Source: Bacteroidota bacterium
GTDB taxonomy: Bacteria > Bacteroidota > Bacteroidia > UKL13-3
Length of the DNA stretch: 64,000 nucleotides
Direction of reading: 5' to 3'
NCBI GenBank assembly: GCA_027484685.1
Contig: JAIXSO010000032.1
Location: forward strand, 248,001-312,000
Shown: piece after piece, positions 15,639 to 23,433 of the stretch
Layout: every line of letters starts with the position of its first letter
Position numbering within the stretch: the first letter of the stretch is position 1
Notes under the pieces: generated by a model
The model's input: the letters and a program-made list of their open reading frames with translations, nothing else
The model's database searches: none
What the model was told of the DNA's origin: nothing
Program-made: the position numbers and the translations under genes

Positions 15639-17015
15639 CTACAGTTGCTCAAAATGAGCAGTAAAATGGCGTAAAAGTTTTGGTTCTTTTATAATTTTAT
15701 AACCTTTAACATTGGCTTTATTTTTCATCAATTCATCAAAAACTTCAACTACATAATCAATGTGACTTTGGGTATAAACCCTACGCGGAATGGCTAATCT
15801 CACTAACTCCATAGCAGCAGGAATTAACTCACCATTTTCATCGTATTTGCCAAACATAACCGAACCAACTTCTACACAACGAATACCCCCAATTCTATAT
15901 AACTCGCATACCAAAGCTTGTCCGGGATATTTGTTTAAAGGAATATGGTCATATAGTTTTGCAGAATCTATATATACTGCGTGTCCTCCAATAGGATACA
16001 TAACAGGAACACCTTTTTCGCGTAATTTTTCACCTAAATATTCAGTGCTTTTTATTCTGTAATAAATGTAGTCTTTATCAAAAACTTCATTTAAACCTAT
16101 TGCTATGGCTTCCATATCGCGCCCACTTAAGCCACCATAAGTAGAAAAACCTTCTGTAATAATTAATAAATTGGTACAAGCTTCAGCTAATTTTTCATCT
16201 TTTAAAGCTAAAAATCCACCCATATTTACCAATGCATCTTTTTTAGCGCTCATTACACAACCATCGGCCAAGGCAAACATTTCTTGTGCTATTTGTCTGT
16301 AACTATGGTTTTCATAACCTTTTTCTCTATGTTTTACAAAATAACTATTCTCGGCTATTCGGCAGCAATCTAAAATATAAAGTACATGGTGTTTTTTACA
16401 AATAGCCGCTACTTCTTTGGCATTTTGCATACTTACTGGTTGCCCTCCACCGCTATTATTGGTAACAGTTAAAATAACAGCACCAATATTTTCAGCACCA
16501 TGTTCGTTTATTAAATCTTCTAGTTTATTACAATCTAAATTGCCCTTAAAAGGATGAAAAACACTGTGATTTTTAGCTTCTTCAATAGCTATATCGTAAG
16601 CGGTAGCTCCACTAAATTCTATATTAGCGCGGGTTGTATCGAAATGAGTGTTGCTAATAAAAACCTTTCCTGGACCACCTAAATGACCATATAGTATACG
16701 TTCAGCAGCCCTACCTTGATGGGTTGGTAAAACATATTCAAAACCAGTTAAATCGTTAACAGCATTGTAAAATCGTTCCCAGCTTTTTGCTCCTGCATAC
16801 GATTCATCGCCACGCATAATAGCAGCCCATTGCTCATTACTCATGGCCGAAGTGCCACTATCAGTTAAAAAATCTATAATAACTTGCTCGCTTTTAAGCA
16901 AAAAAGGGTTGAAGTGAGCCAGCTTTAAAAAGTCAACTCTTTCCTCTTCAGAACTCATGGTAATGGTTTCTACCGATTTAATTTTAAATGGTTCTATTAT
17001 TGTTTTAAAATTCAT
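15639..17015 (-). CDS. tnaA: Tryptophanase (tryptophan indole-lyase)
   Basis: This PLP enzyme cleaves tryptophan to indole, pyruvate and ammonia. I chose the ATG at 17013-17015 (MNFKTIIEPFKIK), matching the family N-terminus; a TTG eight codons upstream is less likely. That gives 458 residues. The PLP lysine lies in MSAKKDALVNMGGF. At the sites separating tryptophanase from tyrosine phenol-lyase, this protein has Asp in HFDTT, Val in VEVGS (not Arg) and His in LRHFTA (not Phe). All three favour tryptophanase. It lies 52 bp upstream of the regulator gene on the same strand. Confidence 0.92.
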   Translation of the reverse strand: MNFKTIIEPFKIKSVETITMSSEEERVDFLKLAHFNPFLLKSEQVIIDFLTDSGTSAMSNEQWAAIMRGDESYAGAKSWERFYNAVNDLTGFEYVLPTHQGRAAERILYGHLGGPGKVFISNTHFDTTRANIEFSGATAYDIAIEEAKNHSVFHPFKGNLDCNKLEDLINEHGAENIGAVILTVTNNSGGGQPVSMQNAKEVAAICKKHHVLYILDCCRIAENSYFVKHREKGYENHSYRQIAQEMFALADGCVMSAKKDALVNMGGFLALKDEKLAEACTNLLIITEGFSTYGGLSGRDMEAIAIGLNEVFDKDYIYYRIKSTEYLGEKLREKGVPVMYPIGGHAVYIDSAKLYDHIPLNKYPGQALVCELYRIGGIRCVEVGSVMFGKYDENGELIPAAMELVRLAIPRRVYTQSHIDYVVEVFDELMKNKANVKGYKIIKEPKLLRHFTAHFEQL

Positions 17016-17145
17016 GTATTTGTAAAATTTATGCAGCAAATAACATGGCTACAAACTTGCTTTTACATGATTCAGGTAAAAAGTATTATTGATTTATAAC
17101 AAAAACATTTAAAACTTAAACCCATTATTTTAAATGACTTAACTT

Positions 17146-17922
17146 TTATAAAACATCATCTAAAATTTTAAATACCTCTGTTTGATTTAAGTATTGTTTG
17201 GTATAATGATAAGCATGTAAAAATATTTCCTCGGCCTTTTGCACCTCAAACATACCGTATTTACTCATTTCAGGTGGTTCTATAAATAAATTACATAAAT
17301 GTACTTTATCGTAAACTGTTTTGCTCATAGCCAAGTGAAAACTTCTATCAAGCATGTTTTTTATTTTTAAGTTTTCAGCTTTAATACTCATTTCATTGGT
17401 ATGCACACCTATAATAAAATCGCATTTATCTAAAACAGGCTCCACAGGTAAGTTGTTTAAAATGCCACCATCTAAATATATATTATTATTAATTTTTACT
17501 GGTTCAAATACCAATGGAATGCACGAAGATGCCATCAATGCCTTTGATAAATTCCCAGTACTAAAGTACTTTATTTTACCTTTTACTATATCAGTAGCCG
17601 CTATTACAATTGGTATAGGTAATTTTTCAATCAAGTTATGTTTAAAATGCTGCTTATAAATATTTTCAAAGGTTTGCATATTAAACAAACCTGATTTTTT
17701 TAGCATTAAATTAGACATGTTAAAGAATTTTCCATGTAGTGCAATTTCTACAATTTGTTCAGGATTATAGCCAGCCGAATAAAATGCAGCAACAATGGCA
17801 CCAGCACTTGTTCCTGAAATAATTGAGGGTGTTATTTCAAATTCTTCTAGCGCTTTTATTACCCCTAAGTGTGCTATGCCACGAGCTCCACCACCTGAAA
17901 GTACCAATCCAATTTTTTTCAT
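17146..17922 (-). CDS. Patatin-like phospholipase
   Basis: The 258-residue protein has all patatin motifs: oxyanion loop SGGGARGIAHLG at the N-terminus, nucleophile serine in SGTSAGAIVA and catalytic Asp in YLDGGILNNLPVEP. No signal peptide is present, so a cytoplasmic or peripheral membrane lipid hydrolase of the RssA/YlbK type is likely. It is a single gene, with 267 bp of AT-rich sequence before the divergent PAS gene. Confidence 0.93.
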   Translation of the reverse strand: MKKIGLVLSGGGARGIAHLGVIKALEEFEITPSIISGTSAGAIVAAFYSAGYNPEQIVEIALHGKFFNMSNLMLKKSGLFNMQTFENIYKQHFKHNLIEKLPIPIVIAATDIVKGKIKYFSTGNLSKALMASSCIPLVFEPVKINNNIYLDGGILNNLPVEPVLDKCDFIIGVHTNEMSIKAENLKIKNMLDRSFHLAMSKTVYDKVHLCNLFIEPPEMSKYGMFEVQKAEEIFLHAYHYTKQYLNQTEVFKILDDVL

Positions 17923-18189
17923 AAGCCATATAAATATTGTTCTCGAAAATAATCAATTTAAATTAAAATAATTGTTATTAATAAGTAATAAATAACCTCA
18001 AAAACTGACTCTATTTTTATTTAAAAAATACTTAATTTTTTAATTTTACGTTACTAATATAAACTTTTAAAGTCATTTATAACTCTAGTATTCAGCACAT
18101 ATTTTACCTGTACAACCATTTTGACTTAAAATTTGACTTTTCAGAATAACTGTACTTAGTTTTAAAGTTATAATATTTGTAACGAAGTT

Positions 18190-19080
18190 ATGATTGGGGG
18201 GCAAAATATTTATATGGAAAATAAAAAACTTATATTTAATATCGTATTGAACATGACAAAAAGTGCAGATTTTTTATCTAACATTTTTTTGATTTGTAAC
18301 TTCTTAATTGGTTTAGCTTTTTTAGTACTTTCGTTTCAAATAACTAATCAGTTAAGAAAACGTGCAGATGTAAACTTAAATCGTAGTCATTATTTAATAA
18401 TTACATTTTTTATGCTTACAAGTCTTTCGTTTTTTGTAAATCATTATTTGTTCATTTATTCAATAAGTTATATAAATGTAATTGTAATTTCTTTTACGGC
18501 TATTTGTGCATGGATATTTGTTCACTTTTTTTCAAAAAATTTAAATATCATTTTTGGATTAAAAACGCAAGGCCAAATTAACTTAATTGTAGCAGAACGT
18601 ACTGACTACCTAAAAAAAGAAATTGAAGAGTTAAAGAAAAAAAGCCACGAATTTGAATCGATCATAAATAGCAATGATGATGTTATAACTATTATGAGCA
18701 AAGACTTTAAGTATAAATTCTTAAATAAAGCTTTTGCTAATGCCACAACTTTTGACATAATTAATTTTTTAGGTAAAACACCTAACGAAATTTTAGGCAA
18801 ACATCCGCATACTGTTATGTTCATGAATAAGCTATCGTTGGTTATTGAAACCAAAGACCACATTTATTATGAAATTAATACATATGCTGATAAACTTGGA
18901 GTTAAACACTTTTCCGTTCAAATGTCGCCTATTTTGGATGCACAAGGCAATGTAGAAAGTGTTATTACTATAACCAGAGATATTAGCTTGCTAAAGCTAA
19001 ACGAAATTAAATACCAAAACTTGTTAAATGATTATGACGACTTATCGAGGCAATTAGAAGAAACAAAAAAAGGCAGTTAA
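18190..19080 (+). CDS. Membrane-anchored PAS domain sensor without output domain
   Basis: The 296-residue protein has three to four membrane segments in residues ~25-118, a short coiled coil (LKKEIEELKKKSHEFESIINS), one PAS domain (about 140-270; KYKFLNKAFANATTF, then SVQMSPILDAQGNVESVITI, ITRDIS) and a final coiled coil. No histidine-kinase, GGDEF or HTH module follows, and a terminator overlaps the stop codon, so the protein really ends there. It may signal through partners. The start is uncertain: ATGs at 18190, 18214 and 18253 are all in frame. Confidence 0.78.
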   Translation: MIGGQNIYMENKKLIFNIVLNMTKSADFLSNIFLICNFLIGLAFLVLSFQITNQLRKRADVNLNRSHYLIITFFMLTSLSFFVNHYLFIYSISYINVIVISFTAICAWIFVHFFSKNLNIIFGLKTQGQINLIVAERTDYLKKEIEELKKKSHEFESIINSNDDVITIMSKDFKYKFLNKAFANATTFDIINFLGKTPNEILGKHPHTVMFMNKLSLVIETKDHIYYEINTYADKLGVKHFSVQMSPILDAQGNVESVITITRDISLLKLNEIKYQNLLNDYDDLSRQLEETKKGS

Positions 19081-19098
19081 CTCAAACTGCCTTTTTTA
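19070..19098. terminator. Bidirectional terminator between PAS and lipoprotein genes
   Basis: AAAAAAGGCAGTT-aactca-AACTGCCTTTTTT forms a hairpin with A and T tracts on both sides. It contains the last codons and TAA of the PAS gene and ends just before the stop of the convergent lipoprotein gene, so it can serve both. Confidence 0.88.
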
Positions 19099-19566
19099 TT
19101 ATTCAGTTTTAACTGCAGTAAATTTGTAATCAACACTGGCAGGATCAGGAAAAATTACATTTTTTATGCCGTTTAATTCCTTTTCGCCAAGTAAGTTAAT
19201 TTCGTACATGGTAAATACGTTCAAATTTTCACCTTCTACAGTTAGTTTATCTCCTGTTATTTCACCTTCAAAACGCTTTACTGTATTCCAACCTTTTGTA
19301 TTACCAGAAACAACTTTTAAAATTACCCTATTGCTTTCGTGTGAAATTTTCCATTTTTCTTTAATCAATTTTTCAGTATGTCGTTTATTATTAATTTTAT
19401 GCACCTTAAAAGTTACATCCCAATTTCCACATAGGTCAAGCATTTTTATATAAGGATCTTTAAACTGGTGAGGAACATCAGCCTTAATTTCAGTACTAGC
19501 AGTAGGTGCTTCATCGCAGCTTACTAAAAAAGCTAACATTAAAAATACAAGTAGGTGTTTTTTCAT
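19099..19566 (-). CDS. Predicted lipoprotein, unknown function
   Basis: The 155-residue protein starts MKKHLLVFLMLAFLVSCDEA, a standard lipoprotein signal with Cys17; Asp at +2 and acidic residues follow. The mature part is a single beta-rich domain (LCGNWDVTFKVHKINNKRH, later FEGEITGDKLTVEGENL) resembling lipocalin-like small Bacteroidota lipoproteins. The family is not assigned. It converges on the PAS gene and shares its terminator. Confidence 0.75.
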   Translation of the reverse strand: MKKHLLVFLMLAFLVSCDEAPTASTEIKADVPHQFKDPYIKMLDLCGNWDVTFKVHKINNKRHTEKLIKEKWKISHESNRVILKVVSGNTKGWNTVKRFEGEITGDKLTVEGENLNVFTMYEINLLGEKELNGIKNVIFPDPASVDYKFTAVKTE

Positions 19567-19659
19567 TACGAGTTGATTTTTTTATTATTTAAAGTCTGCA
19601 ATAATATAAAAAAATATAAAACCAACACATTCTTTCTGTAAATTTAATACTACAAAAAA

Positions 19660-19690
19660 ACGGCTACTTAAAAAAGTAGCCGTTTCATAT
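19660..19690 (-). terminator. Terminator after the ferredoxin gene
   Basis: ACGGCTACT-taaaaa-AGTAGCCGT is a 9-bp perfect hairpin. On the minus strand it is followed by a T-run (TTTTTTTGTA), placing it as the terminator of the ferredoxin gene whose stop lies about 20 bp upstream. Confidence 0.85.
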
Positions 19691-19709
19691 TAAATATACA
19701 TTCAATTGA

Positions 19710-20054
19710 TTATAAATGCATTCTATGTTTCTTTTCTAATAAACGTTCTTGCGTTTCTACGTTTTCAGGATCAGGTAAGCAGCAATCAACAGGGCAAACA
19801 GCAGCACATTGAGGCTCTTCATGAAAACCTACACACTCGGTACATTTACCAGTTACAATATAGTAGGTATCTTCTGATTTAGGTTCAAAACGTGCACTGG
19901 TATCAGTCATTGTACCATCAATATCTACTGTTCCACTTAAACTATTTCCATCTTTCCAAGCCCACTCAGCTCCCGATTCGTAAATTGCATTGTTTGGACA
20001 TTCAGGTTCGCATGCACCACAGTTAATGCATTCGTCAGTTATCATTATTGCCAT
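19710..20054 (-). CDS. 2[4Fe-4S] ferredoxin
   Basis: The 114-residue protein has two cluster motifs, [14 protein letters not shown] and [22 protein letters not shown]. The insert between the second and third Cys of the second motif and the long C-terminal helix ([17 protein letters not shown]) resemble the Allochromatium-type 2[4Fe-4S] ferredoxins. It carries low-potential electrons and could serve the 2-oxoacid:ferredoxin oxidoreductase encoded at 48495-52130, although other partners are possible. It is divergent from the acyl-CoA reductase gene with 100 bp between starts. Confidence 0.95.
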   Translation of the reverse strand: MAIMITDECINCGACEPECPNNAIYESGAEWAWKDGNSLSGTVDIDGTMTDTSARFEPKSEDTYYIVTGKCTECVGFHEEPQCAAVCPVDCCLPDPENVETQERLLEKKHRMHL

Positions 20055-20154
20055 AATATGTTATAAATTAATTTTTGTTTTTTTCTATTGTATTTAACTA
20101 CTGCAAGATTAGTTTTGTTCTCTCAAATCTAAAAATAGAATCGTTCTAAATAAC

Positions 20155-21174
20155 ATGACTTTTCAACAACGTGTACAAGCTTTTATTCAACTAGGAAATT
20201 TTTTACAAGATGCTGCTAATAATGCACATAAGGCCATAGTTGAAGCCTATTTATATAACAATTGGTTTACTGAAGAAAGCCAACGACTAGCTTTACAAGC
20301 TTGGGCCGATGCTTTAAGCGAGCATAAAATTAACCAATGGATTGAAAAATATGATTTTGAAAAACCTGTAAACGAAAAAACGGTAGCCATAGTAATGGCT
20401 GGTAATATTCCTTTAGTTGGTTTACACGATTTAATTTGCGTTTTGCTTTGCGGTCATAAAGCCATAGTAAAATTAAGTAGCGATGATAAAATTTTACCTA
20501 AATTTATTGTTGCTGCCTTAATGCAAATTGAACCTGCTTTTGCAGATAAAATAAAACTACTAAAAGACGATGAAAAACTAGAAAGTAATTACGATGCAGT
20601 AATTGCCACAGGCAGCAATAATAGCAACCGTTATTTTGAATATTACTTTAGTAAATTCCCTAATATTTTGCGTAAAAATCGCAATAGTGTGGCTGTTTTA
20701 ACTGGCCATGAAACCGATGAAGAAATGAAACTTTTAGCTAAAGATATTTTTACTTATTTTGGTTTAGGTTGCCGAAACGTAAGCAAGTTATACTTACCAA
20801 AAGGTTTTGATATGGCCTTGTTTTTTGAAAACACCCACGATTACGATGAGTATTTAAAACACAATAAATATGGCAACAACTTAATGTACCATAAATCAAT
20901 TTGGTTATTGAATCAAGATGATTTTTTAGAAAATGGACTGATTAATTTAAAAGAAGATAAAGCCATGGCATCGCCTTTGGCAAGCTTATTTTACGAGTAT
21001 TATGAAAGTTTAGATGAAGTAAAAGCTACTCTTGAAACACGTAAAGATGAAATTCAATGTGTGGTTAGTAAAATAGATTTAGGTAATAATATTCCATTTG
21101 GAAAAACGCAACAACCTGAACTTTGGGATTATGCCGATAATGTAGATACTATTGCGTTTTTATTGAGTTTGTAG
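20155..21174 (+). CDS. LuxC-family acyl-CoA reductase
   Basis: The 339-residue protein matches the LuxC-like acyl-CoA reductase family of Bacteroidota. It has the nucleotide-binding region VAIVMAGNIPLVGLHDLICVLLCGHKA and the nucleophile in YFGLGCRNVSKLYLP, where the Cys sits in the aldehyde-dehydrogenase catalytic position. It should reduce a fatty acyl-CoA or acyl thioester to an aldehyde with NADPH. No luciferase or long-chain synthetase genes are near. The divergent ferredoxin neighbour is a recurring arrangement in this phylum as I remember it, not checked. Confidence 0.88.
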   Translation: MTFQQRVQAFIQLGNFLQDAANNAHKAIVEAYLYNNWFTEESQRLALQAWADALSEHKINQWIEKYDFEKPVNEKTVAIVMAGNIPLVGLHDLICVLLCGHKAIVKLSSDDKILPKFIVAALMQIEPAFADKIKLLKDDEKLESNYDAVIATGSNNSNRYFEYYFSKFPNILRKNRNSVAVLTGHETDEEMKLLAKDIFTYFGLGCRNVSKLYLPKGFDMALFFENTHDYDEYLKHNKYGNNLMYHKSIWLLNQDDFLENGLINLKEDKAMASPLASLFYEYYESLDEVKATLETRKDEIQCVVSKIDLGNNIPFGKTQQPELWDYADNVDTIAFLLSL

Positions 21175-21331
21175 CCACAGATTACACAGAAATTACTGCC
21201 GTTGTTGTGTCTCCTGACCAACAACTTTTTGCTACAGATTAAACAGATAAAAATAGAATTTTTGAAGCCGAAACAGCTCGTTGAGCTAAGCCGTAAAGCC
21301 ACTTCGGCTCCGCTCAGTGAGACCGTTTTCC
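21175..21331. repeat. Intergenic stretch with dispersed-repeat-like units
   Basis: Between the acyl-CoA reductase and DUF4139 genes lie CCACAGATTACACAGA and CTACAGATTAAACAGAT, two related units about 55 bp apart. They are followed by a GC-richer piece (CCACTTCGGCTCCGCTCAGTGAG) unlike the surrounding AT-rich DNA. These units look like intergenic dispersed repeats. No terminator or gene is evident here. Confidence 0.45.
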
Positions 21332-22987
21332 CTAATACCCTGTCAATTGTTTATCCTTTGGATGCTTAACTTCAAAGCTAAATTTGATTATTTGGCTTTT
21401 TTCAGGTGCCAAGTCTAGTTTCCAAGTTAACTTACCTGTAGCTTCATCTAAAGTAGCATTTCCTTTATCAGTTAGTTTTACTTCAATTTCTTTGTCGGTA
21501 CTTACTGGAATTTGATCTTCAATAGTTAATGTAACCGCTTCTTTACGCGTATTTTTAATGGTAATTTCCCAAGTTATACTTTCAGTTTTAGTACCTCCAA
21601 AAAACGAATTAGAGCAAAACTCTTTTAGTTTTTTTCTTTCTACCTGAATGCGTTTGTCTTTACCCAATGTTAGCAATAAAGTATCGTTTGCAGTTGGACT
21701 AATCAATGTTTTTCCGGTAAAAGTTCCATCGTAATAAACATTGGCTTCACCGCTAATTTGATTGATTAAATCATTTGCCAAAACTTGCGCAGTTACAAAC
21801 ACTTCTTTGTTCAGTTTTGGCACTACCGAATAACCATAAATAGCACTTTGTGCAAAACTAGTTAAATCCACTTGATGATTTTGGTTATCACTTGGAATGG
21901 TATAAGCTATATTGGTTTCAAATTCGGTGTTGAACATGTTTTGTGAAACCTTTGGTTTGGCAGATTTAGCTTTAATATATCCCTGTGTAGGGTCATCAGC
22001 ATCAATTAAAGGAGCAGCCTGAGCTCTACTTCGTCTATCAGCACTTATTTTAACATTTTCCGCAACAAGATTATAACTAAATTCCAACCAATTGGTTTGC
22101 AACTCAGGTTTTACACCTCCTTCAGCAGGATTAGCTGTAGTCAATTTTAGTTTTACATTGTTCCAATCTTCGCCTGTACTTTGGTAAATATTGGCCTTTA
22201 AAAAGAATTGTACATCGCTTTTATTGTCTTTAACACGAATGTCGTAATAAGGCGACCAACTTACATTTCCTACCAAATAAGATAATTCCACATGCGCATT
22301 TTGGAAATTATTTTCGGCTTTAACCGTTAAAATTACTTCATTGTTTAATGTTAATTTACCATTGTTGTAGGCTGCCAATTGTTGCTCTACATAATATTTT
22401 GCTTTGTTGTATTTATCTTCCAAGCGTGTTAACCTAAACCAATTTACTTTAAAATCATCCAATTTCTTTTTGTATAATTCCATTAAATCGTCCAACTCAT
22501 CGGCCTTTACGCCCACCTGATTACTACCCACATTTTTGTTAGCAAGCATCAAATCTTTTTGGTAAACAATGGTTTCCTTATCGGCTTTAAAATCGGCCAA
22601 CTCAGCATTTATTTTAACCAACGAATCTTCCAATAAAATAATATCAGCGGGCTTTTCGTCTTTATTTAAATAATCGTTTCTATTGCTTACCGAAAGTATG
22701 GTTAAATTGGCATCAGTTTTAGCTTCTAAGCTATTCATATTAATATATGGAGATAGCTGTGCAAAAACAATATTAAACACACCTGCCTCACCCGAAACCT
22801 TAGCCACGCGAGTAACCTGAGCCTGACTAGCAAAAATAGTAACCGCACTTACTGTACTGTTTACTTTTTTTTCAGTTTGTTTTTTACCTGTATAAATAAA
22901 ATCATCAACCACTTGTCCATTTTGAGCTGAAAGATTGAATGAAATAGCAAGTGCTAAAATGAGTGTAATTGATTTAAATTTTTTCAT
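21332..22987 (-). CDS. DUF4139 / mucoidy-inhibitor MuiA family secreted protein
   Basis: I start this gene at the ATG at 22985-22987 (MKKFKSITLILALAISFNLSAQ), a clean signal peptide; the longer in-frame ORF to 23116 would bury it behind 43 charged residues. The 551-residue protein has an N-terminal DUF4140-like part (VTIFASQAQVTRVAK, ITILSVSNRNDYL), a coiled coil (~100-200) and the DUF4139 beta domain (NVSWSPYYDIRV, later ITWEITIKNTRKEAVTLTIE). It ends KDKQLTGY. The family role is unknown; it is probably periplasmic or outer-membrane associated. Confidence 0.88.
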   Translation of the reverse strand: MKKFKSITLILALAISFNLSAQNGQVVDDFIYTGKKQTEKKVNSTVSAVTIFASQAQVTRVAKVSGEAGVFNIVFAQLSPYINMNSLEAKTDANLTILSVSNRNDYLNKDEKPADIILLEDSLVKINAELADFKADKETIVYQKDLMLANKNVGSNQVGVKADELDDLMELYKKKLDDFKVNWFRLTRLEDKYNKAKYYVEQQLAAYNNGKLTLNNEVILTVKAENNFQNAHVELSYLVGNVSWSPYYDIRVKDNKSDVQFFLKANIYQSTGEDWNNVKLKLTTANPAEGGVKPELQTNWLEFSYNLVAENVKISADRRSRAQAAPLIDADDPTQGYIKAKSAKPKVSQNMFNTEFETNIAYTIPSDNQNHQVDLTSFAQSAIYGYSVVPKLNKEVFVTAQVLANDLINQISGEANVYYDGTFTGKTLISPTANDTLLLTLGKDKRIQVERKKLKEFCSNSFFGGTKTESITWEITIKNTRKEAVTLTIEDQIPVSTDKEIEVKLTDKGNATLDEATGKLTWKLDLAPEKSQIIKFSFEVKHPKDKQLTGY

Positions 22988-23165
22988 ATCTTTATTTAAT
23001 TTATCGATTAAATGAAATGCAAATTTCTTGCCTTCGGCAAGACTTAATTTTTTTGTTAAAGTCAATTTTTTATTATCAACAGTTTGCAACACATTTTCTT
23101 TTTTTGAATTTTTCATGGTTTACTAAAAAAGTTTTAAAAGTGAAAATAGCAATACATTAAAACAA

Positions 23166-23254
23166 AGTCATGCTGTAAGCATCTTCTTGGCTATTAATGA
23201 TTACTCTCCATTAGCTAACTTAGTTACCAAATTAAGGAGATGCGCTGCATGACT
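23166..23254. repeat. Imperfect inverted-repeat element with predicted branched RNA fold
   Basis: Outer arms AGTCATGC (23166-23173) and GCATGACT (23247-23254) are perfectly complementary. Inside them GCATCTTCTT (23179-23188) pairs with AAGGAGATGC (23234-23243) with one G-U. The remaining core contains two smaller hairpins (GCTA-AATG/CATTAGC and CTTA/TAAG). The element could be a structured 5'-leader of the DUF4139 gene (ATG 179 bp away on the minus strand) or a MITE-like insertion. It matches no RNA family I know. Confidence 0.45.
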
Positions 23255-23292
23255 ACTGATGATTCGAAAATATATTGATATTTACAATTTAA

Positions 23293-23378
23293 CATTTCGA
23301 CCACACCCAACTTTATTTGTTTTATCAGATAGCAATCAGATAACTTCAACAAACGTTAACATGGTGCTTGTCGAAATG
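23293..23378. repeat. Second inverted repeat (9 bp arms) with internal direct repeat
   Basis: CATTTCGAC (23293-23301) and GTCGAAATG (23370-23378) are perfect inverted arms separated by 68 bp. The core holds TATCAGATAGCAATCAGATA, a direct repeat of ATCAGATA, and a nested GTTT...AAAC pair. It sits in the gene-free 446 bp between DUF4139 (start 22987) and pccB (stop 23434). Together with the element at 23166 it fills most of that gap; no small ORF with clear signals was seen. Confidence 0.4.
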
Positions 23379-23433
23379 ATTTTTTCATAATAAATTAGTT
23401 TACATCAAAAATCACACCTCCTAAATCACAAAT

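Noticed and set aside
15639-17039. Tyrosine phenol-lyase instead of tryptophanase
   Set aside because: The lysine motif alone (KKDALVN) looks TPL-like, but Asp, Val and His at the specificity positions match tryptophanase, and TPL would need Arg and Phe.
18167-18182. TGTAACGAAGTTATGA upstream of the PAS gene as a further Crp/Fnr site
   Set aside because: The half-sites are three rather than four bases apart, and no -7 box occurs 21 bp downstream, so it does not fit the pattern of the three cluster sites.
22988-23116. 43-residue N-terminal extension of the DUF4139 ORF as a possible lanthipeptide-type leader peptide
   Set aside because: It has no Gly-Gly cleavage site or Ser/Thr/Cys core, and no modification or export genes are near. 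The clean signal peptide starting at 22987 explains the real start.
23213-23232. Integron attC-like GCTAAC...GTTAC motif in the inverted-repeat element
   Set aside because: It lacks the spaced R/L boxes and no integrase or cassette array is near; the match is to short common words.
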